Positions 7,647-15,450 of a stretch of DNA of 64,000 nt are shown here, one piece after another. Made by a program: the position numbers and the translations under genes. This DNA is from Virgibacillus sp. MSJ-26. GTDB taxonomy: Bacteria > Bacillota > Bacilli > Bacillales > Amphibacillaceae. The notes below the pieces were generated by a model. The model worked only from the letters and a program-made list of their open reading frames with translations. It ran no database searches and had not been told where the DNA came from. The first letter of the stretch is position 1; each line of letters begins with the position of its first letter. The stretch covers positions 62,001 to 126,000 of the forward strand of contig NZ_JAHLPW010000009.1 of assembly GCF_018918075.1 (NCBI RefSeq), given 5' to 3'.

Positions 7647-8376
7647 GGTGAATTATATGAGTCTGGTTAAAAAGCAATATCAATTTAAACTAAAAGCATA
7701 CTTGAACGTCTTTAATTCACTTATTATTCTTCAATTGTTCAGCATCTTAATAGCATTTAATCCTACGATATCCCATGGAATGAGTGGTTATAGCTATCAT
7801 GGTTCTCTTGATTCTTATACTGCTGATTTCAGCGTTGTCTTCACTCTTTTATGGGGATTTATCACTGCTTTTTTAATTACGACTAGAGCATATCGAGAAG
7901 ATGATTATACGTTTGTGACAAACAATCAAACTCAAGTGTGGTCAAACAGTTTATTTCTATTAACAATAAGTTTTCTCAGTGGATTAACTGCCATGTTATC
8001 TGGATCTTTGTACCGCGTTATTTTTTACTTTGCTAAAGATACAAACGAGATTATTTGGCACCACGTGACTCTTACAGACTTTTTCATTGGTTTCATGGCA
8101 ACATCAATGTATATCCTGCTTTTTTGCTCATTAGGTTATCTTGCCGGCACTCTTGTACAATTACATAAAGTATTTGTTTTCATACTTCCGGTGCTATTTA
8201 TTGGCTTACTTATTATCAGTGGAAATGCAGGGAAAAATAACTTTCTCGTAAATTCATTCTTGTTCTATTTTCAGGAAGGCAATTTAATTTTATTTACATT
8301 AAAAATACTTGTGACGTCAGGGCTGCTCTTTAGTTTATCGATGCTTTTAATTAGAAACAAGGAGGTTAGGGTATGA
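7630..8376 (+). CDS. ABC transporter permease, YtrC/D-like
   Basis: A 248-residue integral membrane protein with six predicted hydrophobic segments (about residues 24-45, 70-90, 107-128, 150-175, 180-200 and 215-240), typical of ABC-2-like exporters. It has no recognisable substrate motif. The two ATG codons at 7630 and 7633 follow AAAGGAGG. It overlaps the ATPase gene by 17 bases and the next gene by 4 bases, so the four genes form one translationally coupled operon. The transported substrate is unknown. Confidence 0.78.
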   Translation: MMSLNKVNYMSLVKKQYQFKLKAYLNVFNSLIILQLFSILIAFNPTISHGMSGYSYHGSLDSYTADFSVVFTLLWGFITAFLITTRAYREDDYTFVTNNQTQVWSNSLFLLTISFLSGLTAMLSGSLYRVIFYFAKDTNEIIWHHVTLTDFFIGFMATSMYILLFCSLGYLAGTLVQLHKVFVFILPVLFIGLLIISGNAGKNNFLVNSFLFYFQEGNLILFTLKILVTSGLLFSLSMLLIRNKEVRV

Positions 8377-9152
8377 TTTCATTTGTCGTGGCTCAACTCA
8401 TTTTCTTTTTAGGAATGATTGCCCTGTTTATCGTTTTATTGCGGTTTTTCAAATCAAAATTTATTAATCGGAAACGAAATCAATGGCTGTTAACTGGCTA
8501 TCTAGTGATTCTCATAACGTCATTCACTATCTCATACATGCTTCCCATCAACGACAATAATTCAGCTCGTAGTGTGAGATTAATTAATGAAGATACGAAA
8601 ATCCCTAATTTACACGTTGTTCCTCAAATGACAGGTTCCATTGAGATGGCGGAAGATTATTTAGTGAATGAATGGGAATTTGATTTTGAAGGAACGGAAT
8701 TGAATATCGAGATGCTCGGTGAAGATATTATAAGTAATATTGCGATAGAAACAGCGAATTTAAATAACACCGTCGAAGTTGGCTTATATATGACTCCCCA
8801 CATCATAGACAATATTGATTTGACAACAGGCCATATCCCAACTGCGAATGTTTCACTTGAAGATAGTAAACTAACATTTCAAGCATCTGCCCCTGTAGAG
8901 GTAAAAATTTCACAGGTTAATAAAGAATTTCCTATTCGTCAATTTAAAGATTCTAATTATCTTAGTAACCCTGATTGGGGAACTGGAACAGGTGTCTATG
9001 AAGAAAGCACAACCTATGCGGAAGACAACAAATATCTCGAACCTGTAGATAATCGCATATTCAGCACGGAATTACTATATATTAAAATACCAGCGGACGT
9101 TGATGTGAGTCCTAATGAAGAGTTAAATTTATTTTTTGTGGATGGAGACTAG
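8373..9152 (+). CDS. Membrane protein with extracytoplasmic beta-rich domain, fourth gene of the GntR/ABC operon
   Basis: I do not recognise this 259-residue protein. Two membrane helices (about residues 3-24 and 37-57) are followed by about 200 mostly polar, acidic residues (for example EMAEDYLVNEWEFDFEGTEL) that should lie outside the membrane and look beta-strand rich. There are no cysteines in this domain and no catalytic motif that I can see. Its ATG overlaps the stop region of the permease by 4 bases after GGAGGTTAGGG. By position it could be an accessory or sensor subunit of the exporter; this is inference. Confidence 0.65.
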   Translation: MISFVVAQLIFFLGMIALFIVLLRFFKSKFINRKRNQWLLTGYLVILITSFTISYMLPINDNNSARSVRLINEDTKIPNLHVVPQMTGSIEMAEDYLVNEWEFDFEGTELNIEMLGEDIISNIAIETANLNNTVEVGLYMTPHIIDNIDLTTGHIPTANVSLEDSKLTFQASAPVEVKISQVNKEFPIRQFKDSNYLSNPDWGTGTGVYEESTTYAEDNKYLEPVDNRIFSTELLYIKIPADVDVSPNEELNLFFVDGD

Positions 9153-9284
9153 AGGAGATGACCCTTGACCCTTTAGTCTTTTTTCAATATCTATTTAGAT
9201 CAAGGAGATTTAATAGTGATTCGAGTAGGATGACAATTGAACTCCATCTGTGGGGAGTATTATCACGAAATGGGGATCCCCTCG
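9153..9284. other. Intergenic region without recognised gene
   Basis: Together with the repeat that follows, this separates the convergent ABC operon and DNA glycosylase gene. I see no open reading frame with a ribosome-binding site and no clear terminator hairpin in this part. Confidence 0.5.
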
Positions 9285-9541
9285 TCTGATGAGACCAATT
9301 AGAAGTGATTTTTACGAAATTGTAGTCTTCATTTGGGTAATGAACGACAATTTAAAGAGACTTTTATGAAAATGTGGTCTTCATAGAGGTGATGAACGAC
9401 AACCTCAAGAGACTTTCATGAAAATGTGGTTTTCATCGAGGTAATGAACGACATTTTAAAGAGACTTTCATGAAATTGCGGTCTTCATCGAGGTAATGAA
9501 CGACATTTTAAAGAGACTTTCATGAATTGTGGTCTTCATCT
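9285..9541. repeat. 52-bp tandem repeat, about 4.5 diverged copies
   Basis: The phrase GTCTTCAT or its variant recurs at 9325, 9377, 9429, 9481 and 9532, giving periods of 52, 52, 52 and 51. Each unit contains ATGAACGACA and then AGAGACTTTCATGAAA, so each has a small internal inverted repeat (TTCAT ... ATGAA) and a TTTCATGAAA palindrome. A first, more degenerate unit begins near 9285. The units are not protein coding. A related sequence occurs at 39928-40013. It sits between two convergent gene ends. Confidence 0.85.
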
Positions 9542-9564
9542 TGCATATAAAGGAACGATATTTT

Positions 9565-10161
9565 TTATCTTGACACGTAAGGATTTCCTTTTACCCAAAA
9601 TCGATAGGGATAGTCTCTCGCTTCCCCTGAATTATCTATACCGATACGAGTCCCGCGTACAATTTCTCCACTAGGCTTTCCTTTTGCAATAAACAAAGGA
9701 GGTTCAAAAAGTTTACGCCCATAATCTTCCATGGTAATTCCTAATGCTTTCGTTAATTTACCAGGGCCGCTCGTTAAATTCGTCATTTTATCTACAGGAC
9801 GGCGCTTTTTCATCAACTCTATTCCAGCTAACGGCTCAACTGCCCGAATAAGAACAGCTTGGGGATTCCCCTCCTCCCCACTTACTATATTGACGAGGCG
9901 ATGAGTATGCATTTGATATATATAAGCATGTCCAGGTGCCTGGAACATTATTTCGGTCCGTTTCGTGCGGCGCTTTTTATAGCTATGAGCAGCCTGGTCT
10001 CCCTCACCTAAATAAGCTTCTGTTTCAACGATAATACCCGATGCTGTTCCTTCATCAGTTTCTTTCACTAAAACCTGACCAAGCAAACTTTCTGCCAATT
10101 GAAGTGTTGATTGATCGTAGAATGATGGTTTTAATGGTTGAAATTCATAATTAGACTGCAT
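9565..10161 (-). CDS. 3-methyladenine DNA glycosylase (AAG/MPG family)
   Basis: A 198-residue base-excision repair enzyme of the eukaryotic-type alkyladenine glycosylase family, which removes 3-methyladenine and other alkylated purines. The N-terminal LAESLLGQVLVKE is followed by the highly conserved GIIVETEAYLGEGDQAAH with the catalytic Glu, then MFQAPGHAYIYQMHTHRLVNIV, VLIRAVEPLAG and LTSGPGKLTKALGI. The length is usual for the bacterial proteins. It has a GGAGG site before the ATG and is close to comC on the same strand (about 25 bases), so the two may be co-transcribed. Confidence 0.93.
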   Translation of the reverse strand: MQSNYEFQPLKPSFYDQSTLQLAESLLGQVLVKETDEGTASGIIVETEAYLGEGDQAAHSYKKRRTKRTEIMFQAPGHAYIYQMHTHRLVNIVSGEEGNPQAVLIRAVEPLAGIELMKKRRPVDKMTNLTSGPGKLTKALGITMEDYGRKLFEPPLFIAKGKPSGEIVRGTRIGIDNSGEARDYPYRFWVKGNPYVSR

Positions 10162-10185
10162 TCTTTAATCCTCCTACTGATGTAA

Positions 10186-10938
10186 TTAAAAAAGTGAAAA
10201 ATAAGCCTCTATTAATTCATTCCCAAAAAAGTAACTTATTAAAGCAGCGATGATGATATAAGGCCCAAAAGGAATCGGTTGCTTATGGTTTATGCGACGA
10301 ACTTTTATTAAAACCATCCCAATTATAGATCCTAATATCGACGCTAAAAATAGTGTAAACAACACGCCTTTCCATCCTAATACAAGGCCAAGAACACCGA
10401 AGAGTTTCATATCCCCGCCACCCATACCACCTTTACTAATGATAATAATGATGGCGAGTAAGGTAAATCCTAACACCGGTCCGGTAAGAGCGTCGTACCA
10501 AGGATTAAGCGGAGAAATAATTCGCATCACGAGGATAATGGGTAAGAAAAACAGGAGTATTTTATTAGGGATCAGCATGTAAATCATATCCGTTACAAAA
10601 ATTATCATTAACATACTTATGAAGATGAAAGCAGTAATCAGCTCAAGGTCGAACCCCAATTCCAAGTAGCTATACACAAATAATAATGCTGTAAACAGCT
10701 CAATAAACGGATATATAAATGAAATTCTACTCTCGCAACCGCGACATTTTCCTTTTTGAAATAGGAAGGAAAAAATTGGAATAAGTTCATACCAACGCAA
10801 TTGACGTTGGCAAGTTGGACAGTAAGATCGATTATGGCTAAAAGGGATATTTTTAGGTAAACGTAACGCCACGACATTAAAAAACGAACCTAAAACACTG
10901 CCGAAAATAAAAAATATTACAACCCAATATGTTTGCAT
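10186..10938 (-). CDS. comC: Type 4 prepilin peptidase ComC
   Basis: A 250-residue integral membrane aspartyl protease that cleaves and N-methylates prepilin-like competence proteins. The N-terminal VLGSFFNVVALRLP is followed by the two zinc-finger-like pairs CPTC and CRGC within the cytoplasmic loop. The first catalytic Asp lies in FVTDMIYMLIPN and the second in GGMGGGDMKLFG. About seven hydrophobic segments are present. ComC matures ComGC-type pseudopilins needed for DNA uptake; the comG operon is not in this window. It is followed after about 25 bases by the DNA glycosylase gene. Confidence 0.93.
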   Translation of the reverse strand: MQTYWVVIFFIFGSVLGSFFNVVALRLPKNIPFSHNRSYCPTCQRQLRWYELIPIFSFLFQKGKCRGCESRISFIYPFIELFTALLFVYSYLELGFDLELITAFIFISMLMIIFVTDMIYMLIPNKILLFFLPIILVMRIISPLNPWYDALTGPVLGFTLLAIIIIISKGGMGGGDMKLFGVLGLVLGWKGVLFTLFLASILGSIIGMVLIKVRRINHKQPIPFGPYIIIAALISYFFGNELIEAYFSLF

Positions 10939-11014
10939 ATATGGCCTCCCTTAAATTAAGTGATAAAACTTTTCATCTGGTAAAAAGTCTATAAACACAG
11001 AATACTAATTTTCT

Positions 11015-11557
11015 CTAATCATTTTCCATCCAAATTCTTTCAATTGTCCCCCCATCATTATCCGAAATAACATAGACATCAGGATTACTGAGATGCTTCC
11101 ATTCGTTAAAACCGAATTCAGAATCGTAGTGATGCAACAATAGACTCATAATATTTCCATGAGTTACAAGGAGTACGTTGTCACATCCAGCATTGACGCT
11201 TTCTTTAACAACTGTGACAATACGATCCATTGCCTGTAAACCCGATTCTCCACCTTCATATGTAATCGTTAAATCTTCAAATGTTTTCTCAAGTTTTTCT
11301 AACCAATCCGGTAAATTCTTAGTGCTAAGCACTCTCTCCATCAAACGGGCGTCTTCCTCAATATCAACATTTACCTGCTTTGAAAACGGCTCTATTGATT
11401 GGATAGCTCTTTCATAAGGACTGGATAAAATTCGTTCAACCTTATAATCTGATAAAAAGTCTGCCAATTGAATAGCCTGTACCTTCCCATTTGTCGTCAA
11501 TGGAGCATTAGCTACCTGGCCCTCTGCCTCACAATGTCTTACAATGTATATTTTCAC
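11015..11557 (-). CDS. Histidine phosphatase (phosphoglycerate mutase-like) family protein
   Basis: A 180-residue protein of the histidine phosphatase superfamily. IYIVRHCEAEGQ carries the phosphorylated His (RHC instead of the usual RHG). ERILSSPYERAIQSIEPF, the acid/base region MERVLS, and LVTHGNIMSLLLHH with the second His complete the active site. I chose the GTG at 11557 because AGGAGG lies 10 bases upstream; the upstream extension in frame has no ribosome-binding site. Substrates in this family range from phosphosugars to nucleotides and cannot be told here. It is divergent from mnmM. Confidence 0.88.
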   Translation of the reverse strand: MKIYIVRHCEAEGQVANAPLTTNGKVQAIQLADFLSDYKVERILSSPYERAIQSIEPFSKQVNVDIEEDARLMERVLSTKNLPDWLEKLEKTFEDLTITYEGGESGLQAMDRIVTVVKESVNAGCDNVLLVTHGNIMSLLLHHYDSEFGFNEWKHLSNPDVYVISDNDGGTIERIWMEND

Positions 11558-11655
11558 AACTAAACTGCCTCCTATTATTGCTTTATATTTTTTAATCAAA
11601 GTCTATCATGATAAACTAGTATTAAATAGGAAAAAATGAGGAGTTACAAACATCT

Positions 11656-12222
11656 ATGCTTAAAAGTATTTTAAATTATGCGCATTATTTAATCCAGCAA
11701 TCTGTCGCAAAAGGAGAAACCGTCATCGATGCTACTTGCGGTAATGGAAATGATACACTATTTTTAAGTCGGCTTGTTGAAGATGAAGGGCATGTCCTTG
11801 CTTTTGATATTCAGGAAAAAGCCATCGATAATACGAAAGAAAAACTAAGTGAAGAATTACGTCATAATGTAACAGTAATCCAAGACAGCCATGAAAACAT
11901 TCCAAAATATGTTGACCCTAAGTTAACAGGGCATATTGGAGCAGCTATTTTCAACTTAGGCTATTTACCAAAAAGTAATAAAAAAATCATTACTCACCCA
12001 GAATCCACTATAGCAGCACTTCATGAAATTTTAAAAATTTTAAAGAAGAATGGACTCGTTGTTCTCGTTATTTATCACGGGCATGAAGGTGGAAAAGATG
12101 AAAAGAATGCTGTTCTTGATTATGTTATAAATTTAGACCAGAAGAGTTATAAAGTACTACGTTACGGGTTTATTAATCAAAAGAATGATCCACCATTCAT
12201 CCTAGCTGTCCAAAAAAAGTAA
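11656..12222 (+). CDS. mnmM: tRNA 5-aminomethyl-2-thiouridine methyltransferase MnmM (YtqB)
   Basis: A 188-residue class I SAM-dependent methyltransferase matching YtqB, which was shown in Gram-positive bacteria to make mnm5s2U34 in tRNA in place of the MnmC methyltransferase domain. SAM motif I is VIDATCGNGNDTLFL near residue 23. LAFDIQEKAIDNT is motif II, IFNLGYLPKSNKKIIT is the family-specific segment, and VIYHGHEGG follows. The N-terminal LKSILNYAHYLIQQSVAKGE is also typical. It is followed by the gamma-carbonic anhydrase gene, as ytqB and ytoA are near neighbours in B. subtilis. Confidence 0.9.
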   Translation: MLKSILNYAHYLIQQSVAKGETVIDATCGNGNDTLFLSRLVEDEGHVLAFDIQEKAIDNTKEKLSEELRHNVTVIQDSHENIPKYVDPKLTGHIGAAIFNLGYLPKSNKKIITHPESTIAALHEILKILKKNGLVVLVIYHGHEGGKDEKNAVLDYVINLDQKSYKVLRYGFINQKNDPPFILAVQKK

Positions 12223-12259
12223 TGTAAGATGTGGTTGAACGTTTTGAAGGAGGATTATC

Positions 12260-12787
12260 ATGATTCATCATTATAAAGACATTTATCCGTCGATTCATGA
12301 CACTGCTTTTATAGCAGAAAATGCCACAGTTGTTGGTGATGTGGAGATAGATGAGGAGTCGAGTGTATGGTTTAATACGGTGATTCGTGGGGACGTGGCG
12401 CCGACTCGGATTGGCAAACGAGTGAGTGTCCAGGATTTATCCATGATTCACCAAAGCCCCAATCAACCAGCTATTATTGAAGATGACGTGACGATTGGGC
12501 ATCAAGTAACAATCCATTCAGGCATTATTCGCAAAAATGCGCTAATCGGCATGGGCTCACTTATCTTGGACGGAGCTGAAATTGGCGAATATGCATTTAT
12601 AGGAGCAGGCAGTCTTGTCCCTCCTGGTAAAAAAATACCACCCCATTCCCTAGCTTTAGGGCGACCAGCCAAAGTAGTTAGAGAACTAACAGAAGAAGAT
12701 TATGCCGATATGACGCGGATTATCAAGTCATACATTGAAAAAGGACAATATTATTTACATCATACGGATCTTGGTTTTAAAAAATAA
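12260..12787 (+). CDS. ytoA: Gamma-carbonic anhydrase family protein (YtoA)
   Basis: A 175-residue left-handed beta-helix protein built from hexapeptide repeats. Three His positions match the zinc ligands of gamma-carbonic anhydrases: MIHQSP, then IGHQVTIHSG. VWFNTVIRGDVAPTRIG is the conserved substrate-side loop, and a C-terminal helix (DYADMTRIIKSYIEKGQYYL) packs on the helix side of the trimer. The enzymatic activity of YtoA-type proteins is inferred from the family. Its GGAGG-preceded ATG lies 38 bases after mnmM. Confidence 0.9.
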   Translation: MIHHYKDIYPSIHDTAFIAENATVVGDVEIDEESSVWFNTVIRGDVAPTRIGKRVSVQDLSMIHQSPNQPAIIEDDVTIGHQVTIHSGIIRKNALIGMGSLILDGAEIGEYAFIGAGSLVPPGKKIPPHSLALGRPAKVVRELTEEDYADMTRIIKSYIEKGQYYLHHTDLGFKK

Positions 12788-12850
12788 GCTGATCAAATTA
12801 AGAATCGGTGGTTGCTAATTCTGAAATCCGACTTTGGAAAATATTAATGT

Positions 12851-12878
12851 TTAAATTATACGACAAATGAGGTATAAT
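12851..12878 (+). promoter_or_regulatory. Promoter of the putative antitoxin RNA
   Basis: A consensus TATAAT at 12873-12878 has a weak TTAAAT 16 bases upstream. It points to the small non-coding transcript that ends at the bidirectional terminator near 13031. No reading frame with a ribosome-binding site follows it. Confidence 0.55.
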
Positions 12879-12884
12879 ATAAAT

Positions 12885-13033
12885 AGAAGTTCATACGATA
12901 TAAAAGACCATCCCATGCGACAACATGGAACGGTCAATTGTGTAATAGCCCTTCAAAGGGGCGACTCACATTAAAGGTCTAAAAATAACTACCCTAAATG
13001 CTTGTCAAGGCTTATATAGGGTGGTTATTTTTT
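12885..13033 (+). ncRNA. Putative antitoxin RNA of an Fst/par-like type I system
   Basis: The strand opposite the toxin gene carries a promoter, a 5-prime hairpin (GACC...CCATG / CATGG...GGTC, 12907-12936) and the sequence CAAAGGGGCGACTCAC at 12954-12969, ending in the terminator shared with the toxin mRNA. A related sequence, AAAGGGGTGAGCCAC, lies at 13131-13145 in the leader of the toxin gene. Convergent RNAs that share a terminator and a pair of direct repeats are the layout of the Fst/par locus of Enterococcus plasmid pAD1. The start and end are inferred from promoter and terminator only. Confidence 0.55.
12982..13033. terminator. Bidirectional terminator shared by toxin mRNA and antitoxin RNA
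   Basis: Arms at 12982-12996 and 13017-13031 (AAAATAACTACCCTA against TAGGGTGGTTATTTT) pair over 15 positions with one G-U, and T-runs flank both sides. Confidence 0.8.
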
Positions 13034-13108
13034 GTTTGTAAATGACAGCATCGCTACAATGAGACTCCCAAAAGAAATCATGAGAATCAAACTTTGGAAA
13101 ACCGTCAT
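13025..13108 (-). CDS. Type I toxin, holin-like (Hol-Tox / Fst-like) peptide, 27 residues
   Basis: A 27-residue peptide starts with MTVFQSLILMISFGSLIVAM, one hydrophobic helix, and ends in TNKK. This is the pattern annotated as putative holin-like toxin in Firmicutes, related in design to Fst and TxpA/BsrG peptides that insert in the membrane. It has a strong AAAGGGGGTGATC ribosome-binding site before its ATG. The gene ends inside the bidirectional terminator, and a predicted antisense-type RNA converges on it from 12885. A TATACT at 13180-13175 on the minus strand is a plausible -10. Toxicity is inference from the family. Confidence 0.8.
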   Translation of the reverse strand: MTVFQSLILMISFGSLIVAMLSFTNKK

Positions 13109-13284
13109 TTCGATCACCCCCTTTCTACTAAAAGGGGTGAGCCACCACTATGAAAGCCTTATTACACTGACAATAGTATAGCATAATAACTTGCTATATT
13201 GTTCTATACAAAGCGACATGTTATTTTATTTAGCAGCAGATAATTGTATAATAGTTTATACCAAATTAGAAAGTAGGCTATATA

Positions 13285-13665
13285 ATGCATAGCATTGATT
13301 ATGGCACAGAAAAAATTCACTACAATGTTCATCGGCAGAATCGGCAAGATGTGAAAATTTCGGTTGACCTTGTTGATGGTGTTGTCGTTTATGTATCAGA
13401 AGATGTGACAGATGATAAACTAAGCGAGCTTGTCTCAGGTAAAGCAAGATGGATTAGTGAGAAGTTAGCTGATTTACAAGAGGTACAAACGAATGTTCAA
13501 CCGAAAGAATTTGTTAGCGGTGAAAAGCTCCCCTATTTAGGACGCTCTTAACGTTTGAAACTTCATCGCGCTAAAATTGATAAAGCAACCATTGGTATGA
13601 AACAAGGAAAATTCATTGCCACAGTGCCTGACACTTGGCCACAGAAAAGAGCTTCAACGTTATAG
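13285..13665 (+). pseudogene. YgjP-like (DUF45) metallopeptidase, truncated by a nonsense codon
   Basis: The first 88 codons resemble the N-terminal part of YgjP/DUF45 metal-dependent hydrolases: KISVDLVDGVVVYVSEDVTD, KARWISEKLADLQ and FVSGEKLPYLGRS. Where the family continues GR-YRLK, the frame has TAA at 13549-13551, and the same frame then resumes with RLKLHRAKIDKATIGMKQGKFIATVPDTWP until a second stop at about 13665. The HExxH-bearing C-terminal half is absent and is replaced by 51-bp tandem repeats. It is therefore a remnant, not a functional enzyme. Confidence 0.75.
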
Positions 13666-13700
13666 CAAAATCTCCAGCAGACTTTTTGGATTTTACAGGT

Positions 13701-13860
13701 CACTACCTGGAATATGATTTAAGAGCAAATCCAGGGACGGTAAAGCAGGTACACTACCTCGAATATGGTTTAGAAGCAAATCCAGGGAGGATAAAGCAGT
13801 TACCTACCTGGAATATGATTTAGGAGCAAATCCGGAGAGGATAATGCAGGTATACTAGTT
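13701..13860. repeat. 51-bp tandem repeat, about 3 copies
   Basis: The phrase CTACCTGGAATATG or a close variant starts at 13703, 13754 and 13804, and in decayed form at 13855 (periods 51, 50, 51). Each unit runs on through AGCAAATCCAGGGA and GGTAAAGCAGGTA. Because 51 is a multiple of three the units stay open in one frame as a pseudo-ORF, but it has no ribosome-binding site. The array follows the YgjP-like remnant directly. Confidence 0.8.
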
Positions 13861-13982
13861 GGAATGGGTGCGGAGCAATTTAGAGGACTTTTTCAGTGGT
13901 CTCCGCCTGTCCCCGTGTCCAAAAGTGAATTACATATCCCGAACCTTCGTCTATCTTTATATGCTCAAAAAGTAACGATCTA

Positions 13983-14279
13983 TTAATTCTCTATTAACAC
14001 CTTTATGCCTTTTACGAAATTTAAAATAAAGTAGTAAATTGCGATTAGAAAACAAATACCAATGGTGATTAGAATTACCGTTTGATTGCCTAAATTCAAA
14101 GCCAAGACTGCTAAACCAATAAAAACAGCCAGGTATGGTGCTAAGTGTATCCACAATGACTTTCCGGCATGACTTCTCACATTTCCTGAGGCAAAAATAT
14201 ATACAATGATTGGAAATAAAAATGGTGCAAAAAAAACACTAAAATAACATAAAGAGGACAAAACCTTGTCTGCCTTCAT
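13983..14279 (-). CDS. DUF4870 domain-containing membrane protein
   Basis: A 98-residue protein with three hydrophobic segments (about residues 8-28, 43-62 and 68-90). The SLCYFSVFFAPFLFPIIVYIF and RSHAGKSLWIHL arrangement is typical of the DUF4870 family, formerly linked to Tic20-like membrane proteins. The function is unknown. I chose the ATG at 14279, 9 bases after GAAAGG; the ATG at 14288 directly abuts that site. It is monocistronic. Confidence 0.8.
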   Translation of the reverse strand: MKADKVLSSLCYFSVFFAPFLFPIIVYIFASGNVRSHAGKSLWIHLAPYLAVFIGLAVLALNLGNQTVILITIGICFLIAIYYFILNFVKGIKVLIEN

Positions 14280-14366
14280 ATGATTCATCCTTTCGTGACA
14301 TTAGTTTAAAATAGTTACTTTTAAAGATTTCTTATCTGATTCTTATCCGACAGTCATCATTTGCTA

Positions 14367-14460
14367 CTTCTTCATCGATAGTTGATACTGTAATTTTCCA
14401 CATTCTACGATTGATAATCCCATTATAAGAATGAAATGTGGAATCTTCTATCGATTTCCC
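14367..14460. repeat. Imperfect inverted repeat upstream of the DUF4870 gene
   Basis: ATCGATAG and TTTTCCACATTC on one arm are matched by GAATGAAATGTGGAA and CTATCGAT on the other, so about 30 bases could fold into an interrupted hairpin. It lies between the DUF4870 gene and the terminator at 14542-14581. No coding potential is seen. Confidence 0.45.
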
Positions 14461-14541
14461 TTACGATTTTCACATTTAACCTTACAATTTTGTCATGTTC
14501 GAAATAGCGTCCAATATATTTCGAAATTTTTTAGCAAAATA

Positions 14542-14581
14542 AAATCGGGATACAAATCATAAGCGATTTTTATCCCGATTT
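14542..14581. terminator. Rho-independent terminator
   Basis: A perfect 11-base stem (AAATCGGGATA / TATCCCGATTT) with an 18-base loop. It probably terminates the FMN reductase transcript on the minus strand. Confidence 0.75.
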
Positions 14582-14641
14582 AAATTATTATTCTTTCCTT
14601 GTAACTAACCCCGTCACTCAGAAAGAGGTCTATTTTTATTC

Positions 14642-15208
14642 TTAAGCTTTCACTGTATTTCTTGTATTATCATAGAAAGCTATGAAGTTCTTAACAACTG
14701 AATCCAAGAAATCGATTGTTGCTTGGTCGATCAATTCACCTGCTTCGTTTATCTTTTCATGAACCGAGCCAATGTAAACTTCATTCCCTGGTAATAACGT
14801 AGGTGCTAATGCTGGATTAGATAGGATTTCTCTCAAGTGCATCTGGGCACGGATACTTCCAAATACGCCGATAGATGAGCCCACGATGAACCCAGGTTTA
14901 TTTTGAAGTGTGTAATCACCGCCACGCGATAACCAATCAATCGCATTCTTCAACGCTCCTGGAATTGAGAAGTTATATTCTGGAACCGCAAATAATACGG
15001 CATCCGAGTCTTTTATATTATCTTTAAACTTTCTCACGTTTGCAGGTGGAGTATTTTCAATATCTATTGAGAACATTTCCAAGTCATTAACGAAAACCGG
15101 TGAAATATCCAATTGATCCGCATAACGATTTTTCATATATTGAATTAGTTTCAAATTGTGTGAAGTAGAACTAGTACTACCTATAATTGCTTTAACCCTA
15201 ATTGCCAT
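14642..15208 (-). CDS. NADPH-dependent FMN reductase family protein
   Basis: A 188-residue flavodoxin-like NAD(P)H:FMN or quinone oxidoreductase. IGSTSSTSHNLKLIQYM is the phosphate-binding loop, AVLFAVPEYNFSIPGALKNAIDWLSR is the signature at about residues 72-97, and GFIVGSSIGVFGSIRAQMHLREIL completes the FMN site. Relatives include azoreductases and chromate/quinone reductases such as YieF. The specific substrate is not evident. It is monocistronic, with a terminator downstream. Confidence 0.88.
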   Translation of the reverse strand: MAIRVKAIIGSTSSTSHNLKLIQYMKNRYADQLDISPVFVNDLEMFSIDIENTPPANVRKFKDNIKDSDAVLFAVPEYNFSIPGALKNAIDWLSRGGDYTLQNKPGFIVGSSIGVFGSIRAQMHLREILSNPALAPTLLPGNEVYIGSVHEKINEAGELIDQATIDFLDSVVKNFIAFYDNTRNTVKA

Positions 15209-15450
15209 TATATCAATCTCCTATAAAAATGGTGTGTAATTTTAATTTTGTTACTTATATAGTTTGTTCTATTTTAAAAATAAATTCAACAGTTTTGCTT
15301 AAAGAGAACCGTAAATAGATTATTTTGTTATCGAACCTTCCCCGCAGTCATAACACCTTAGAAGAGGAAGGAAAATAAAGGAATATTATTTAAGTATCGT
15401 TTATAAACGTTCAACAGTCACATATAATAATATCTTTAATTTATAATAGA
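15209..15450. other. Intergenic region without recognised gene
   Basis: AT-rich sequence upstream of the FMN reductase gene. I see no reading frame with a ribosome-binding site and no structured element other than the terminator that follows. Confidence 0.5.

Noticed and set aside
9285-9541. CRISPR array at the 52-bp repeats
   Set aside because: Units are contiguous with no unique spacers, they diverge from each other, and there are no cas genes.
13635-13823. A 62-codon frame with internal peptide repeats
   Set aside because: It is open only because the 51-bp repeat unit is a multiple of three; it has no ribosome-binding site.
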